Assembly: GCA_021521415.1 (NCBI GenBank)
Contig: JAIQDT010000188.1
Coordinates: 2,852,001 to 2,916,000, forward strand
Length of the DNA: 64,000 bases
Direction: 5' to 3'
Origin: Bidens hawaiensis
Taxonomy: Eukaryota; Streptophyta; Magnoliopsida; Asterales; Asteraceae
Shown here: piece after piece, positions 1 through 11,575 of the stretch
How positions within the stretch are numbered: the first letter of the stretch is position 1
Layout: each line of letters opens with the position of its first letter
Notes under the pieces: model-generated
Told to the model about the DNA's origin: nothing
What the model saw: the letters and a program-made list of their open reading frames with translations, nothing else
Databases searched by the model: none
Made by a program: the position numbers and the translations under genes

Positions 1-773
1 TTTTAATTCTAGTTCGTGATGTTCAATTGCTTCGGTTTCATTTACGCACTTTCGGTTTATTTGAAGTTGTCTTCAACTTCAAGGTGAGTTTCTCACACCC
101 CCATTTTTACATTTTTTTTACTATTTTGGGGGTAGCATATATATCCTATCAAAAATTAAATTTCGTTTATTTATTATTTACAAACTACAATTCGCATCAT
201 GGACTTGTGTGTTTACTTGTTACTTGCTCAAATATTACGTGCATGGATTTCTTCGATAAGTATGATCATACGCCCCCTTTGCACTCATGGACCGTTGTTT
301 CTAGTGGAAAAAGGGACTCCGATCTGAGTACGTTAGTGCACAATCCCAACTGGAAAAGACCTTCATTTATTCTTTACACTCATGGACCATTGCTTCTAGT
401 GTAAAGAACCCTTATGTGTTTTTCACAAGTTTTCATGGAATTGTATGGTTTTTAATATATTATTTAAACTGTGTGAACTCACCAACTTTCAATTAGTTGA
501 CTTTATTTTATATATATGCTACAGGTACTTTCATTAGAGGATGAAATGACCAGGAAACTAGAAGTTAGGTCATCTAGATAATAAACAAGATGTTTGTTTT
601 GTTCATTTTCCCTTGTGTTTGTTAATTTGAAATAACTTGTGTACTTGATGCTTTGGAATGAATTAATGATAATATTGTCACTTAATAGTGTAACATGTGT
701 TTTGAGCAATCTGTACGTCACACTCGGGCGTATTCCGCTTTAGCCGGGGCGTATTCCGCTTTAGGGTGATACA
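1..773 (+). mobile_element. 3' part of an LTR (copy A), cut by the window edge
   Basis: This is nearly identical to 9722-10493 and 10819-11575, so it is the terminal part of a repeated LTR. Two later copies show the same end, with the tract CGGGCGTATTCCGCTTTAGCCGGGG followed by a TTACA- or ATACA-like terminus (here ...GGGTGATACA). It is read as the 5' LTR of the + strand element whose next LTR is 7998-10493. The small ORFs in it are conserved only because the DNA is repeated. No coding function is supported. Confidence 0.65.
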
Positions 774-2057
774 TAAATGGTTGAATTTCGATTTGATTAC
801 TATATTATTTTATTCATTTACTACTACATTTTGGAATTGAAAATTCGAAAGGTCATGATGATACATGAATGGTCGAATTTCAATTCGATTACCTTATTGC
901 TATACTCATTTACTCTTATGTTTGAGAATTGAAATTTAAAAGTCATGGTGGTTCATGAACACTCGATTTTCAATTCGATTTCACTATTTATTGTTAAGTT
1001 TAATACTTTTTCCAAATGATTATTCAATAATTTCTGAGGTTTTCGTTTATTGAAAGGTGAAAACTCATGACGTCTCATGGGAATTCCAATTACGATTTCA
1101 AATTTTGTTTCATACGATTTCTTTTATTTACTTGTTTTCATTGATGTGTCTATTAGTCGTTTTCATACTTACGTCCCAAGTCACGCGAATTCTTTACGTT
1201 TTCCAAGTTGTCGCGCTCAACCCGCAAAATGACAATCCGAGTTATCAAGCAAATGGCCTCCGCGATCCCGATCACCCCACGTTTGACCGCACCCACCTAC
1301 ATCGCTATAGTAAATTCCAACTAAAACCCAGCACCATTCTTGGTAACGCAAACTAAACCCAACCGAAAAGCCTTGCGCTGAAACACACCCTTTGTACAGT
1401 ATTTGTAAATCCCCCCACTTTACTTCCCTGAAACGTTGATATAGTTCAATTTGTGGTAGATTCAATTACCACTTATTCGTAAGCCTACCCAAACTCAACG
1501 CCACTCACCCGTCTGCAAGACCTGTACCTAACCATTTGTCTTAATCATATGTTTGCCCACTTGCTTTAAGTCTGTCATCATTATGGTGACCAAGCACACT
1601 CGTCATACTTTGGAAGGCCTAACTTGTTTCCGCCATGCAATACCTTAATTCCGCATTTTTTGTCGACCATATACGATTTTCCGGTTTTAATACTTAGATT
1701 TTTGATTTTTTTTTACAAAACTCATCAAACTCGTCTAGATTTTCTTTTGCATTATTTCCTACATTTTATTTTTTTTACTAACACCTCGCGCCTAAATCCA
1801 AATCCTCAGTTATTTTAACCTTCAGTCAAATTGATTTCCTTTAAAAAGAATTTATTACCTCTATTATTATTATTATTAGAGTTATTAATATTACTACTAA
1901 TATTGTTATTAGTACCATCACCGTCATCATTATTATTATTATTATCATTACGGTAATTATTAATATGGTTATTATTGAAATTTTTATTATTATTGTTGTT
2001 AATATTTATACTATTATTGTAATTAGTAATATCATTATTACTAGCATCATCGTCACT
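774..2057 (+). other. Eroded interior of the chromovirus-like element, left part
   Basis: The first 30 bases (774-804) recur at 10494-10524 just after another LTR copy, which marks them as the element's leader. The rest is AT-rich, with direct repeats of an 'ATGGTYGAATTTC..TTCGATT' type between 776 and 985 and ATT/TAT simple repeats from 1860 to 2050. A short less AT-rich patch at 1200-1340 might be a gag remnant, but I do not recognise it and it has no long open frame. The solo LTR at 2058 interrupts the region. Confidence 0.45.
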
Positions 2058-4117
2058 TGTAAGGCCCCGTTACCGGTGCCCTACATTTGGTCGTTGGATT
2101 TACTCATAAACACAGTTCTTCAAATCAGAGTTCATTAAAATTTTCGTGGAAACATTATCTTCAATCATTCAATACAAAACATTTAATCTTTTTTTTTTAA
2201 AACCATAACATAAATCATCATATTAAAACATCATTTCTTCCATCTTCAAATGTCAGTCTTTCGATCCATGTAATGTGCCCTCCTCATGCTAGCTCATTAA
2301 ACGTATTTACCTGCGTGCATACTAAAAGTCAGCTACGCTGAGTGAGTTCTAGTTAATCATACATCATACTATACATACATTTGTATTCATATACATACAT
2401 ATTCGAAGGTACATGTTAATATCTTAACCTTGTATAAATATCCATAAGAGAAACGTCACATAATATCTATTAAAAGAGCCATGGCTATTGCCCATGCAAT
2501 ATATTATCCATAGAAGGACGCTCTGTATAAATTCTCCATAGAAGGACACTCTATATACTTCCATAGAAGGAACATCATATATATTTCCATAGAAGGAACT
2601 CTATGCTTTCCATTTAAGGAACACTATACTCTACATAAAAGGAACATTGTACTTTCCATTAAAGGAACACTATGCTTTCCATTAAAGGAACACTACGCTT
2701 TCCATTCAAGGAACTCTATATATATTGTAATTAGTAATATCATTATTACTAGTAATATCATTATTACTAGTATCATCGTCACCTGTAAGGCACCGTTACC
2801 GATGCCCTACATTTGGTCGTTGGATTTACTCATAAACACAGTTTTTCAAATCAGAGTTCATTAAAACTTTCGTGGAAACATTAGCTTCAATCATTCATTA
2901 CAAAACATTTAATCTTTTTTTTTAAAACCATAACATAAATCATCATATTAAAACATCATTTCTTCGATCTTCAAATGTCAGCCGTTCGATCCATGTAATG
3001 TGCCCTCTTCATGCTAGCTCATTAAACGTATTTACCTGCGTGCATACTAAAAGTCAGCTATGCTGAGTGAGTTCTAGTTAATCATACATCATACTATACA
3101 TACATTTGTATTCATATACATACATATTCGAAGGTACATGTTAATATCTTAACCTTGTATAAATATCCATAAGAGGAACGTCACATAATATCTATTAAAA
3201 GAGCCATGGCTATTGCCCATGCAATATATTCTCCATAGAAGGACGCTCTATATACTTCCATAGAAGGAACATCCTATATATTTCCATAGAAGGAACTCTA
3301 TGCTTTCCATTTAAGGAACACTATACTCTACATTAAAGGAACATTGTACTTTCCATTAAAGGAACACTACGCTTTCCATTAAAGGAACACTACGCTTTCC
3401 ATTCAAGGAACTCTATATATATTGTAATTAGTAATATCATTATTACTAGTAATATCATTATTACTAGTATCATCGTCACTTGTAAGGCACCGTTACCGGT
3501 GCCCTACATTTGGTCGTTGGATTTACTCATAAACACAGTTTTTCAAATCAGAGTTCATTAAAACTTTCGTGGAAACATTAGCTTCAATCATTCATTACAA
3601 AACATTTAATCTTTTTTTTAAAACCATAACATAAATCATCATATTAAAACATCATTTCTTCGATCTTCAAATGTCAGCCGTTCGATCCATGTAATGTGCC
3701 CTCTTCATGCTAGCTCATTAAACGTATTTACCTGCGTGCATACTAAAAGTCAGCTATGCTGAGTGAGTTCTAGTTAATCATACATCATACTATACATACA
3801 TTTGTATTCATATACATACATATTCGAAGGTACATGTTAATATCTTAACCTTGTATAAATATCCATAAGAGGAACGTCACATAATATCTATTAAAAGAGC
3901 CATGGCTATTGCCCACGCAATATATTCTCCATAGAAGGACGCTCTATATACTTCCATAGAAGGAACATCCTATATATTTCCATAGAAGGAACTCTATGCT
4001 TTCCATTTAAGGAACACTATACTCTACATTAAAGGAACATTGTACTTTCCATTAAAGGAACACTATGCTTTCCATTAAAGGAACACTACGCTTTCCATTC
4101 AAGGAACTCTATATATA
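2016..4117. repeat. Three tandem copies of a ~697-bp unit spanning host flank and LTR end
   Basis: The LTR start TGTAAGGC(C/A)CCGTTACC recurs at 2058, 2784 and 3481. Each copy is preceded by the same AT-rich target sequence (GTAATTAGTAATATCATTATTACTAG) and ends at an AAGGAACTCTATATATAT tract. The unit therefore includes about 40-60 bp of host flank plus about 650 bp of LTR, so the duplication happened after insertion. The first unit is 29 bp longer. Within each unit are 20-24 bp subrepeats such as CTTTCCATTAAAGGAACACTA. Confidence 0.85.
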
Positions 4118-4185
4118 TTATCCATAGAGGGAACTCTATACATAATTTATTACTTAATATCCATATAAGGAGACAATCACTATTT

Positions 4186-4420
4186 TTGGCAATACATGCA
4201 ATATCCGAAGATCGTTCACGTAGCGACAAGCAATCATTCTTACATTACATTTAATATTCATATCCTTATGTATAACCTGGCAGTACGTGCAATATGCAAA
4301 GATCGTTCACGTACTACCAACATAACGTACATACATCATATATATCAATCATATCTTTAACTACCAACTGGCGGTACATGCAATATCCGAAGATCATTCA
4401 CGCACAGTCGAGAAACCATC
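4186..4420. repeat. ~95-bp subrepeats with GGCAGTAC..GATCGTTCACGTAC core
   Basis: Three imperfect copies of a core containing TGCAATATCCGAAGATCGTTCACG start near 4187, 4282 and 4370. A related core at 15785-15827 in the other LTR of this family is bounded by TGACGGT and ACCGTCA, so it can fold as a hairpin. The repeat is therefore a conserved part of this LTR family. Function is unknown. Confidence 0.7.
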
Positions 4421-4671
4421 ATACATGAATTATAATAGGCATACACTTACCACTTAAGGTAAGTGTATTAACTATCACATCGAGTATGCAAACAGCCCCG
4501 AAAATATAACAAGAAAATGAGGCTAGAAACTCACCTGGACTTGGTTACTTTTTCCGTTAATGGTTACTCCTTTCTTTGGCTGTGCACGGCTAACTGTATA
4601 ACAATTACGCGCACTGATTACTATGCTTTCCATATCGCGTTTCTAGTTTAATTATTACCCTCAACGAACAA

Positions 4672-4770
4672 GGGTCTGGGGGCAGCGCCCCTGGCAGCGG
4701 GGTTCTAGGGGCGGCAGCCCCTAGCATGGTCCAAGGGGCAGAGCCCCTGGCTGGGGTTAAGCTGCCAGGT
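4672..4770. repeat. GC-rich inverted repeats in the LTR
   Basis: In an otherwise AT-rich LTR this patch holds several short inverted repeats: GGGGCAGCGCCCC, AGGGGCGGCAGCCCCT and AGGGGCAGAGCCCCT. The equivalent position of the sister LTR (16085-16165) has the same patch in slightly changed form. It could fold as two or three stable stems. Confidence 0.75.
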
Positions 4771-4834
4771 CAGCTTGGAAAAATTTTATTTTCGATAACA
4801 GTCTTAACACATTTTCCATTAGGATTTATATTTT

Positions 4835-5260
4835 TTATCTAATTCGCTAACTCATTTTCCATAACGAATTAAGCCTAATTCGGTAGTTAATTCGTTATCT
4901 TTTTATCCTGATTCGTCCTCTGATTCGTTACCTTATTATAACAAATTGGGCAAGTAACGAATCACTTGATTCGTCTGATTTGTTATCTCAGTTCGTTAGC
5001 CTAGTTCGTGATTCCAGTACCTCGTCTAGTTCGTTATTTAAATATAACGAATGGATAGATTCGTTATCCATTTACACGAATGAGTCTCATTCGTTATGTA
5101 CGCGTAACGAATTGATCATCCTTAACGAACTGTCAACAGTTCTTGCCCAAGTCTTTGACTCTAGGGTCAAAGTCAAAATCAATAAGAACACGAATTGCTC
5201 AACAATAGCCAGATCTGCAATTAGACCTTCAATACTTAACGAAAACACACGAATCTGGTA
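4835..5260. repeat. Array of ATTCGTTA / TAACGAAT motifs
   Basis: The 7-8 base word TTCGTTA and its complement TAACGAA occur many times in both orientations, at irregular spacing. The sister LTR has the same array at 16280-16530. The two copies have diverged between the motifs, so the words look more conserved than the spacers. This may be a protein-binding array in the U3 region; that is inference. Confidence 0.65.
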
Positions 5261-5889
5261 TCGTTGGATTTGCCATGCCAGCATCACAAACCCCAACACA
5301 TCAATCATCCAAGTATTAAGTTTTAAAGGGTGCGATTATACCTATATACATACGCCTTGTTTACCCTCGATTAATCTATCAACTGTTAACCAATTTCAGT
5401 AGGGTTTGTTGTGTTGGATTCGTATTTATCATTCGTATACAGATCTAGGACTACTTAAACAAATCCGAACCTCCATGAACAATTCCTAATCATAAACGTA
5501 CCTTAAACGAGTCGAACTACGAACACGAGTTGGTCTTGACGCAGGTTCGGTTCGTCATAATGTTCTAGCACCAACAAGCTCGAGTTTTCACCTTCGGATT
5601 TCGGCTCGGGTTTTAGGATGGTGTTCGTGTGTGTTTTCCAAGGTGTAGGCTATGGTGTAGAGATAAAAATGGAAAGGATTAGGGTTTAAGGGGAATTTAT
5701 ATTCCCTTAAGCCCATGGACCTAAGGCCCATCTTTCCTTTTTGGTCCACCTTTAATTCTATTAACCAAGCCCGCTACTCCTTAAGCATTATTATTATATT
5801 ATTATTATTATTCCACTGACTCAAATAATTCACCCGACGCAATTATCATATTAAATATTATTCTAGAATTTTCGGGAAGTTACATCACT

Positions 5890-7997
5890 ACTATTAATAT
5901 AATAATATTTAAAGTAAAATATTTGTTTCAAACAAGTTTTGAGCCCTTTTGAATCTATTTTTCGTTCAATAATATTTTTATTATTATGATTAGTAATATT
6001 ATTATTACTAGTATTATCGTCACCAATAATAATAATGTAATTATTATTTCAAACCATATTTAAAGTGAACTTTTTGTTTCAAACAAGACTTAAGCCCTTT
6101 AAGACTATTTTTCATTCAACAAGTTGGATATTTTGACGATCTTTTCTTTCCTTTCTACCTAGGTCGCGGGCCAAAAGAAAACATTTGTTTTTATGTGAAA
6201 GTTTCGTAAAATTTACAACTCTTAGCGATAGCTAAAAACTTTTTGCCTAAGTAAAATAGAATAAATCTTATTTTATCATGAGATGAAAAAAAAAGCATCA
6301 CGGTTTACAACCGATTTTTGTAAATTAAAATATATGTTGTATCCCTTCCTTTCTTTCCCCTTCGTTAACGCCAATGAGTTTTGGCTAAGAGATCATGACA
6401 CCATCTCCCACGTCAACCTCTCATACTTCAAATAAACCAACATTCGAGAACACAAGCGTCGCAAGCTACATTTTCTTTTCTTTAACTTCTCTTTCACGTA
6501 TTTTTCGGACTTACCCAAAGTGATCTTTATATCCACTTCTTTAGAATATTGTTTACGAACTTTATTTCGATTGTTCATTAATCTTTTATCCATATTCATT
6601 TTTATTTTACAAAACGCAAATTCGTGCATCATCCTTAGTCGCATGTTGTGAATCAATTTACGTTTGTTACCTCGTGATCTATGATCAATTTCTCATCAAC
6701 GTAATCGTTAAGTGGAAATTGGGACTATGAACATGTATGTGTACATAGTTACCTAACAGAAACCGTATTTTCATTTTTATTTCTACATTTTACTATCGGT
6801 GACCGGTTCTCTCCAAACGAGTTCGTTTACTTAGAATCAGGACTGTGTCCCATGTAAAGGCTGAGTTTATGTTATGTTTATTTCACACAAATTGCTTTAG
6901 TAATTTTTGTTCTCTTTCCACTCAATGTTTTATTGAACCATTTTATTGTTCTTGATTTCGTCAATCTAAGACAAATACTTTATTTTGATTTCGAAATACC
7001 AATTATATACTTGATAAGCAAAAAGTTACTATTAGAAAATTTTCTTTTCACAAACTTAATCTATTTCAATATTTTAATATTAAAATTTCGTTTATCCATT
7101 TCATTTCAAGTTATTATCAATTTACATGTTTGTAAGATATAATTGTTTATTCATATCAACGTTACCATTGGTCACGTCGATATTCTATTGGAGATTTTCA
7201 TTTGTTAAACATCATGATATTCTGATACCTAAAAGTTTCGTTTATTTAAGATATTCTCAAATCCAATGCGTTATCAATTTACATGTTCATATTTCGTTGG
7301 TAAAATGCTACGTTTACCTACCACGTTATTCTCAACCCCATTATTTCAATTGCATGTTAGGATGTTCATAATTCAAATGTTTTCATTCTTTAAATTCATT
7401 ACCCTTTTTATTTTGTTTTCAACATCATTTACTTGGTTCATACTACGATGATTTTATTTACTTAACTTAGTGTTTTCGCTTTGTCATTGGCCTGAATGGT
7501 CTATCAATGTGTTGTGTAATGTTTTTACCATTTTAATTCATTGGCTTTAATTTTCAACGTCCTATATGATAATTTTATTTATTTATCAAAGGTCTATGTC
7601 TTAAAACCACACAATAGAGCAAGTTATATGGACCATCCGACGATAGAGATAATTATGGGTCGACGTATAATTATTAAAGTTCTCGCATGGAAAATATAAT
7701 AAGTCCGTTTGTGTGAAATAACTCGGAACTTGGAATGATTTTGGGGAAATAGGACAAATAAAATATGATAAGGGCATGGTGGATACGCCGATTGTACATC
7801 CTATATATAAGTGTCCTTGTCATATTTTCTATTTGTGGCGTTCTTTCGAGTCATTCAAAGATCTACGTTATTTTGTTTTAAATATATATGTATAAAATGG
7901 TTAAAATTTCTAACAACTCCGTATATTAGTTGTTCTCTTTTAAAATTTCTATTTTAATTTTAATTTCGGGACGAAATTTCCAAAAGTTGTAAGTCCT
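5890..7997 (+). other. Eroded interior of the chromovirus-like element, right part, ending in a PPT-like tract
   Basis: No long ORF survives. The last bases, CGGGACGAAATTTCCAAAAG with TTGTAAGTCC before TGTAACATTCG, resemble the 3' end of pol and the polypurine tract that precede the TGTAACA-type LTR of plant Tekay/Del chromoviruses. That family assignment is from general knowledge, not alignment. 6393-6656 on the other strand is open for 87 codons but looks like chance. Confidence 0.45.
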
Positions 7998-8049
7998 GTA
8001 ACATTCGTTATTTTTCAAACCTGAAAATCCGACATGTTTTAAATTTTCG

Positions 8050-8051
<2 letters not shown>

Positions 8052-8104
<53 letters not shown>
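8052..8104. repeat. (AT)n microsatellite
   Basis: About 25 AT dinucleotides. Similar tracts in the same LTR lie at 9431-9470 and 10543-10568. The latter two are homologous positions in LTR copies B and C. Confidence 0.95.
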
Positions 8105-8106
<2 letters not shown>

Positions 8107-8763
8107 TTCATTAATTAATCTCAATTTGTGTTTCATTAATCTTATGTGATATTCGTCGTTCTTTTTATTTTCATTTGTATTCGTTAAATCGACCCGTTTG
8201 TGGTTCAATGTATTCTTGTCATTCGTTCACAATTTATATAATATTTACGATGTTTTAAGTTATTATACGTTTATTCCTATTCTTTTTGTTCAAATAACGA
8301 AACCCCGAGATTTAATTTCATTATTTAAACGAGTCGCAAACTAGCCGGGTGTAATATAAAAATAATCCAAAACATCTTAACTTTTATTACAATTATATAA
8401 CATTGGAAAGTACAAGGTTCAATTTATAAACATTCTTTAAATTCAGTTTTAATATATACTGAAAGATTAGGGGCTAAATGTGAAATATATTTAAGATATA
8501 ATATTATATAAAAAAAACTAGCCCTCACCCTCCTTAACCCACGCTTTTCCGGCCAGAATCTTCCGGCGAACCGAAGCGCTCCATTTCCTCGTCGTTTGAC
8601 TCGTTTAAATAGTGTAGAATCATTAAAACGTAACGACAAACGTTTATTTTCTATTAAAAACTAATAACAACAACATTTTAATGGACGATTAATCCGGGTA
8701 ACCGCCGGAGTATTATTAAAATCCAATTAACACCCATTAACACCTAGACGCTCCAATTATCAC

Positions 8764-8772
8764 TATAAATAG
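8764..8772 (+). promoter_or_regulatory. TATA box of the LTR promoter
   Basis: TATAAATAG is followed about 30 bp later by a pyrimidine-rich, CAA-containing leader (TCCCAATCCTCACTTCAATC) and then CTCTAATCAG and CCGGCGAACTCCG stretches, as in the R/U5 of many plant Ty3 LTRs. Transcription would run rightward. Confidence 0.6.
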
Positions 8773-9069
8773 CCCTTAATCCTTCATCTAAACTCGTCCC
8801 AATCCTCACTTCAATCTAAAACACACTCTAAAATCTCTAATCAGTTCACCTAAGTTCGTTTTCCGGCGAACTCCGTTCACCATCATTCCGGCACTGTTTG
8901 AGGTAAACTTTTTATGCTTTCCACTTGTTTTTAAGTGACTAACAAAAGCCCAAACTTGGTTCGGGCAAACATGGAACGGTTTGAACGACTTAAATCTAGG
9001 GTTTAATTGAAGAAGATGAAGTTTTTGTTGTATTATTATATAAATAATTGTTTCCACATTTTATTCAAA

Positions 9070-9160
9070 TTACAAGTTGATCTAGTGGTTAAGCCATCTT
9101 TATGTGGTACAAAGGACCCGGGTTCGAATCCGGGTTTGGCATTTTGATATTTTATTCTTT
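9070..9160 (+). ncRNA. tRNA-derived SINE head or tRNA pseudogene
   Basis: The sequence has an A-box-like TGATCTAGTGGTTAAGCC and a perfect B-box arm in which CCGGG, the loop TTCGAAT and CCGGG pair over five bases. The acceptor stem does not pair (5' TACAAGT against 3' TTTGGCA), so it is not a working tRNA. A T-rich tail follows (TTGATATTTTATTCTTTT). It lies inside the LTR, so it was probably inserted or carried as a SINE fragment. Confidence 0.55.
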
Positions 9161-9429
9161 TAACACACTTTTCTTTTATTAAAAATAACCAAAATAAATA
9201 ATTAAAAATTATAATAAATCAAATAAAAACTATTTTAAGTTAAATAACATTAGTTATAATTTATATTTATTACTTTTCACCTAAAACCTAACTTTTGATT
9301 CCGTTAAATCTTCATGTAAACCCGATTAATATTATATTAAAATACCATTGTTTCGTTAAACTCTGTATTACGTTAACATAATTCATAATCGTTATAAAAC
9401 TCGTCAAGTCTTGTTTAAACTCGTGAAAC

Positions 9430-9472
<43 letters not shown>

Positions 9473-10493
9473 CGTTCGTAAACTTTAAACTTTGTTAACA
9501 TATTAGTTGTTCAAAATAAAATATACCGTTAACATGAAAACTCCGTAAACGTTATAATATTCAAACTTAGCATTAACCTCGTAATTTAAAAATATTAGAT
9601 TCAATAATTCTTTAAAATAAATTATAATATCAAACTTCATATAATGATGGAAAATATATAAAAATCCCGACAAGCCGATTTACCTACTTTTATAAGACGT
9701 TAGTTAATATTAATTTTGCACTTTTAATTCTAGTTCGTGATATTCAATTGCTTCGGTTTCATTTACGCACTTTCGGTTTATTTCAAGTTGTCTTCAACTT
9801 CAAGGTGAGTTTCTCACACCCCCTTTGTTACATTTTTTTACTATTTTGGGGGTAGCATATATATCCTATCAAAAATTTAATTTCGTTTATTTATTATTTA
9901 CAAACTACAATTCGCATCATGGACTTGTGTGTTTACTTGTTACTTGCTCAAATATTACGTGCATGGATTTCTTCGATAAGTATGATCATACGCCCCCTTT
10001 GCACTCATGGACCGTTGTTTCTAGTGGAAAAAGGGACTCCGATCTGAGTACGTTAGTGCACAATCCCAACTGGAAAAGACCTTCATTTATTCTTTACACT
10101 CATGGACCATTGCTTTTAGTGTAAAGAACCCTTATGTGTTTTTCACAAGTTTTCATGGAATTGTATGGTTTTTAATATATTATTTAAACTGTGTGAACTC
10201 ACCAACTTTCAATTAGTTGACTTTATTTTATATATATGCTACAGGTACTTTCATTAGAGGATGAAATGACCAGGAAACTAGAAGTTAGGTCATCTAGATA
10301 ATAAACAAGATGTTTGTTTTGTTCCTTTTCCCTTGTGTTTGTTAATTTGAAATAACTTGTGTACTTGATGCTTTGGAATGAATTAATGATAATATTGTCA
10401 CTTAATAGTGTAACATGTGTTTTGAGCAATCTGTACGTCACACTCGGGCGTATTCCGCTTTAGCCGGGGCGTATTCCGCTTTAGGGTGATACA

Positions 10494-10537
10494 TAAATGG
10501 TTGAATTTCGATTTGATTACTATAATTTCGATTTTAC

Positions 10538-10568
<31 letters not shown>

Positions 10569-11575
10569 TTCGTTCGTAAACTTTATACTTTGTTAACATA
10601 TTCATTGTTCAAAATAAAATATACTGTTAAAATGAAAACTCCGTAAACGTTATAATATTCAAACTTAACATTAACCTCGTAATTTAAAAATATTAGATTC
10701 AATAATTCGTTAAAATAAATTATAATATCAAACTTCATATAATGATAGAAAATATATAAAAATCCCGACAAGCCGATTTACCTACTTTTATAAGACGTTA
10801 GTTAATATTAATTTTGAACTTTTAATTCTAGTTCGTGATGTTCAATTGCTTCGGTTTCATTTACGCACTTTCGGTTTATTTCAAGTTGTCTTCAACTTCA
10901 AGGTGAGTTTCTCACACCCCCATTTTTACATTTTTTTTACTATTTTGGGGGTAGCATATATATCCTATCAAAAATTAAATTTCGTTTATTTATTATTTAC
11001 AAACTACAATTCGCATCATGGACTTGTGTGTTTACTTGTTACTTGCTCAAATATTACGTGCATGGATTTCTTCGATAAGTATGATCATACGCCCCCTTTG
11101 CACTCATGGACCGTTGTTTCTAGTGGAAAAAGGGACTCCGATCTGAGTACGTTAGTGCACAATCCCAACTGGAAAAGACCTTCATTTTTTCTTTACACTC
11201 ATGGACCATTGCTTCTAGTGTAAAGAACCCTTATGTGTTTTTCACAAGTTTTCATGGAATTGTATGGTTTTTAATATATTATTTAAACTGTGTGAACTCA
11301 CCAACTTTCAATTAGTTGACTTTATTTTATATATATGCTACAGGTACTTTCATTAGAGGATGAAATGACCAGGAAACTAGAAGTTAGGTCATCTAGATAA
11401 TAAACAAGATGTTTGTTTTGTTCCTTTTCACTTGTGTTTGTTAATTTGAAATAACTTGTGTACTTGATGCTTTGGAATGAATTAATGATACTATTGTCAC
11501 TTAATAGTGTAACATGTGTTTTGAGCAATCTGTACGTCACACTCGGGCGTATTCCGCTTTAGCCGGGGTGTTACA
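10494..11575 (+). mobile_element. Third, partial LTR (copy C) joined through a 31-bp leader remnant
   Basis: 10494-10524 repeats the element's leader (compare 774-804). Then AATTTCGATTTT, a short duplicate of the leader, acts as filler before LTR homology resumes at ACATATTATATATAT. The rest matches copy B from about 9428 and runs to the end GCCGGGGTGTTACA. The structure is LTR, stub of interior, end of LTR: a tandem element collapsed by a deletion. The sequence right of 11575 is unrelated plastid DNA. Confidence 0.7.

Larger units (their letters stand above)
2058..5884 (-). mobile_element. Solo LTR with internal triplication
   Basis: It begins TGTAAGGCCCCGTTACC and ends GGGAAGTTACA, and is flanked by the same 5-bp target duplication TCACT (2053-2057 and 5885-5889). 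A related LTR with the same left end lies at 15049-17139. No internal retroelement genes lie between the ends, so this is a solo LTR. Orientation is inferred from the complement, which begins TGTAAC and has a TATA-like ATATAAATT near 5690. After removing two extra tandem units it would be about 2.4 kb. It holds three repeat arrays, described separately. Confidence 0.8.
7998..10493 (+). mobile_element. Complete LTR (copy B) of the chromovirus-like element
   Basis: It starts TGTAACATTCG directly after a PPT-like tract and ends GGGTGATACA, the same terminus as copy A at 773. It includes a TATA-type promoter with a gene-like leader (8764 onward), a tRNA-derived insertion near 9070 and two AT microsatellites. 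The length is about 2.5 kb. The 30 bases after it (10494-10524) match the element's leader at 774-804, so the LTR is followed by a remnant of a second internal region. Confidence 0.65.

Noticed and set aside
27..404. 125-codon ORF repeated at 10846-11223
   Set aside because: It is conserved only because the LTR is repeated; composition and frame usage give no coding signal, and copy B lacks the same start.
2505..4130. Regular short repeats that could suggest a CRISPR array
   Set aside because: Units such as CTTTCCATTAAAGGAACACTA are contiguous, with no unique spacers, lie inside an LTR and sit in plant DNA.
9070..9145. Functional tRNA gene
   Set aside because: The T arm pairs but the acceptor stem does not, so it is a derived sequence.
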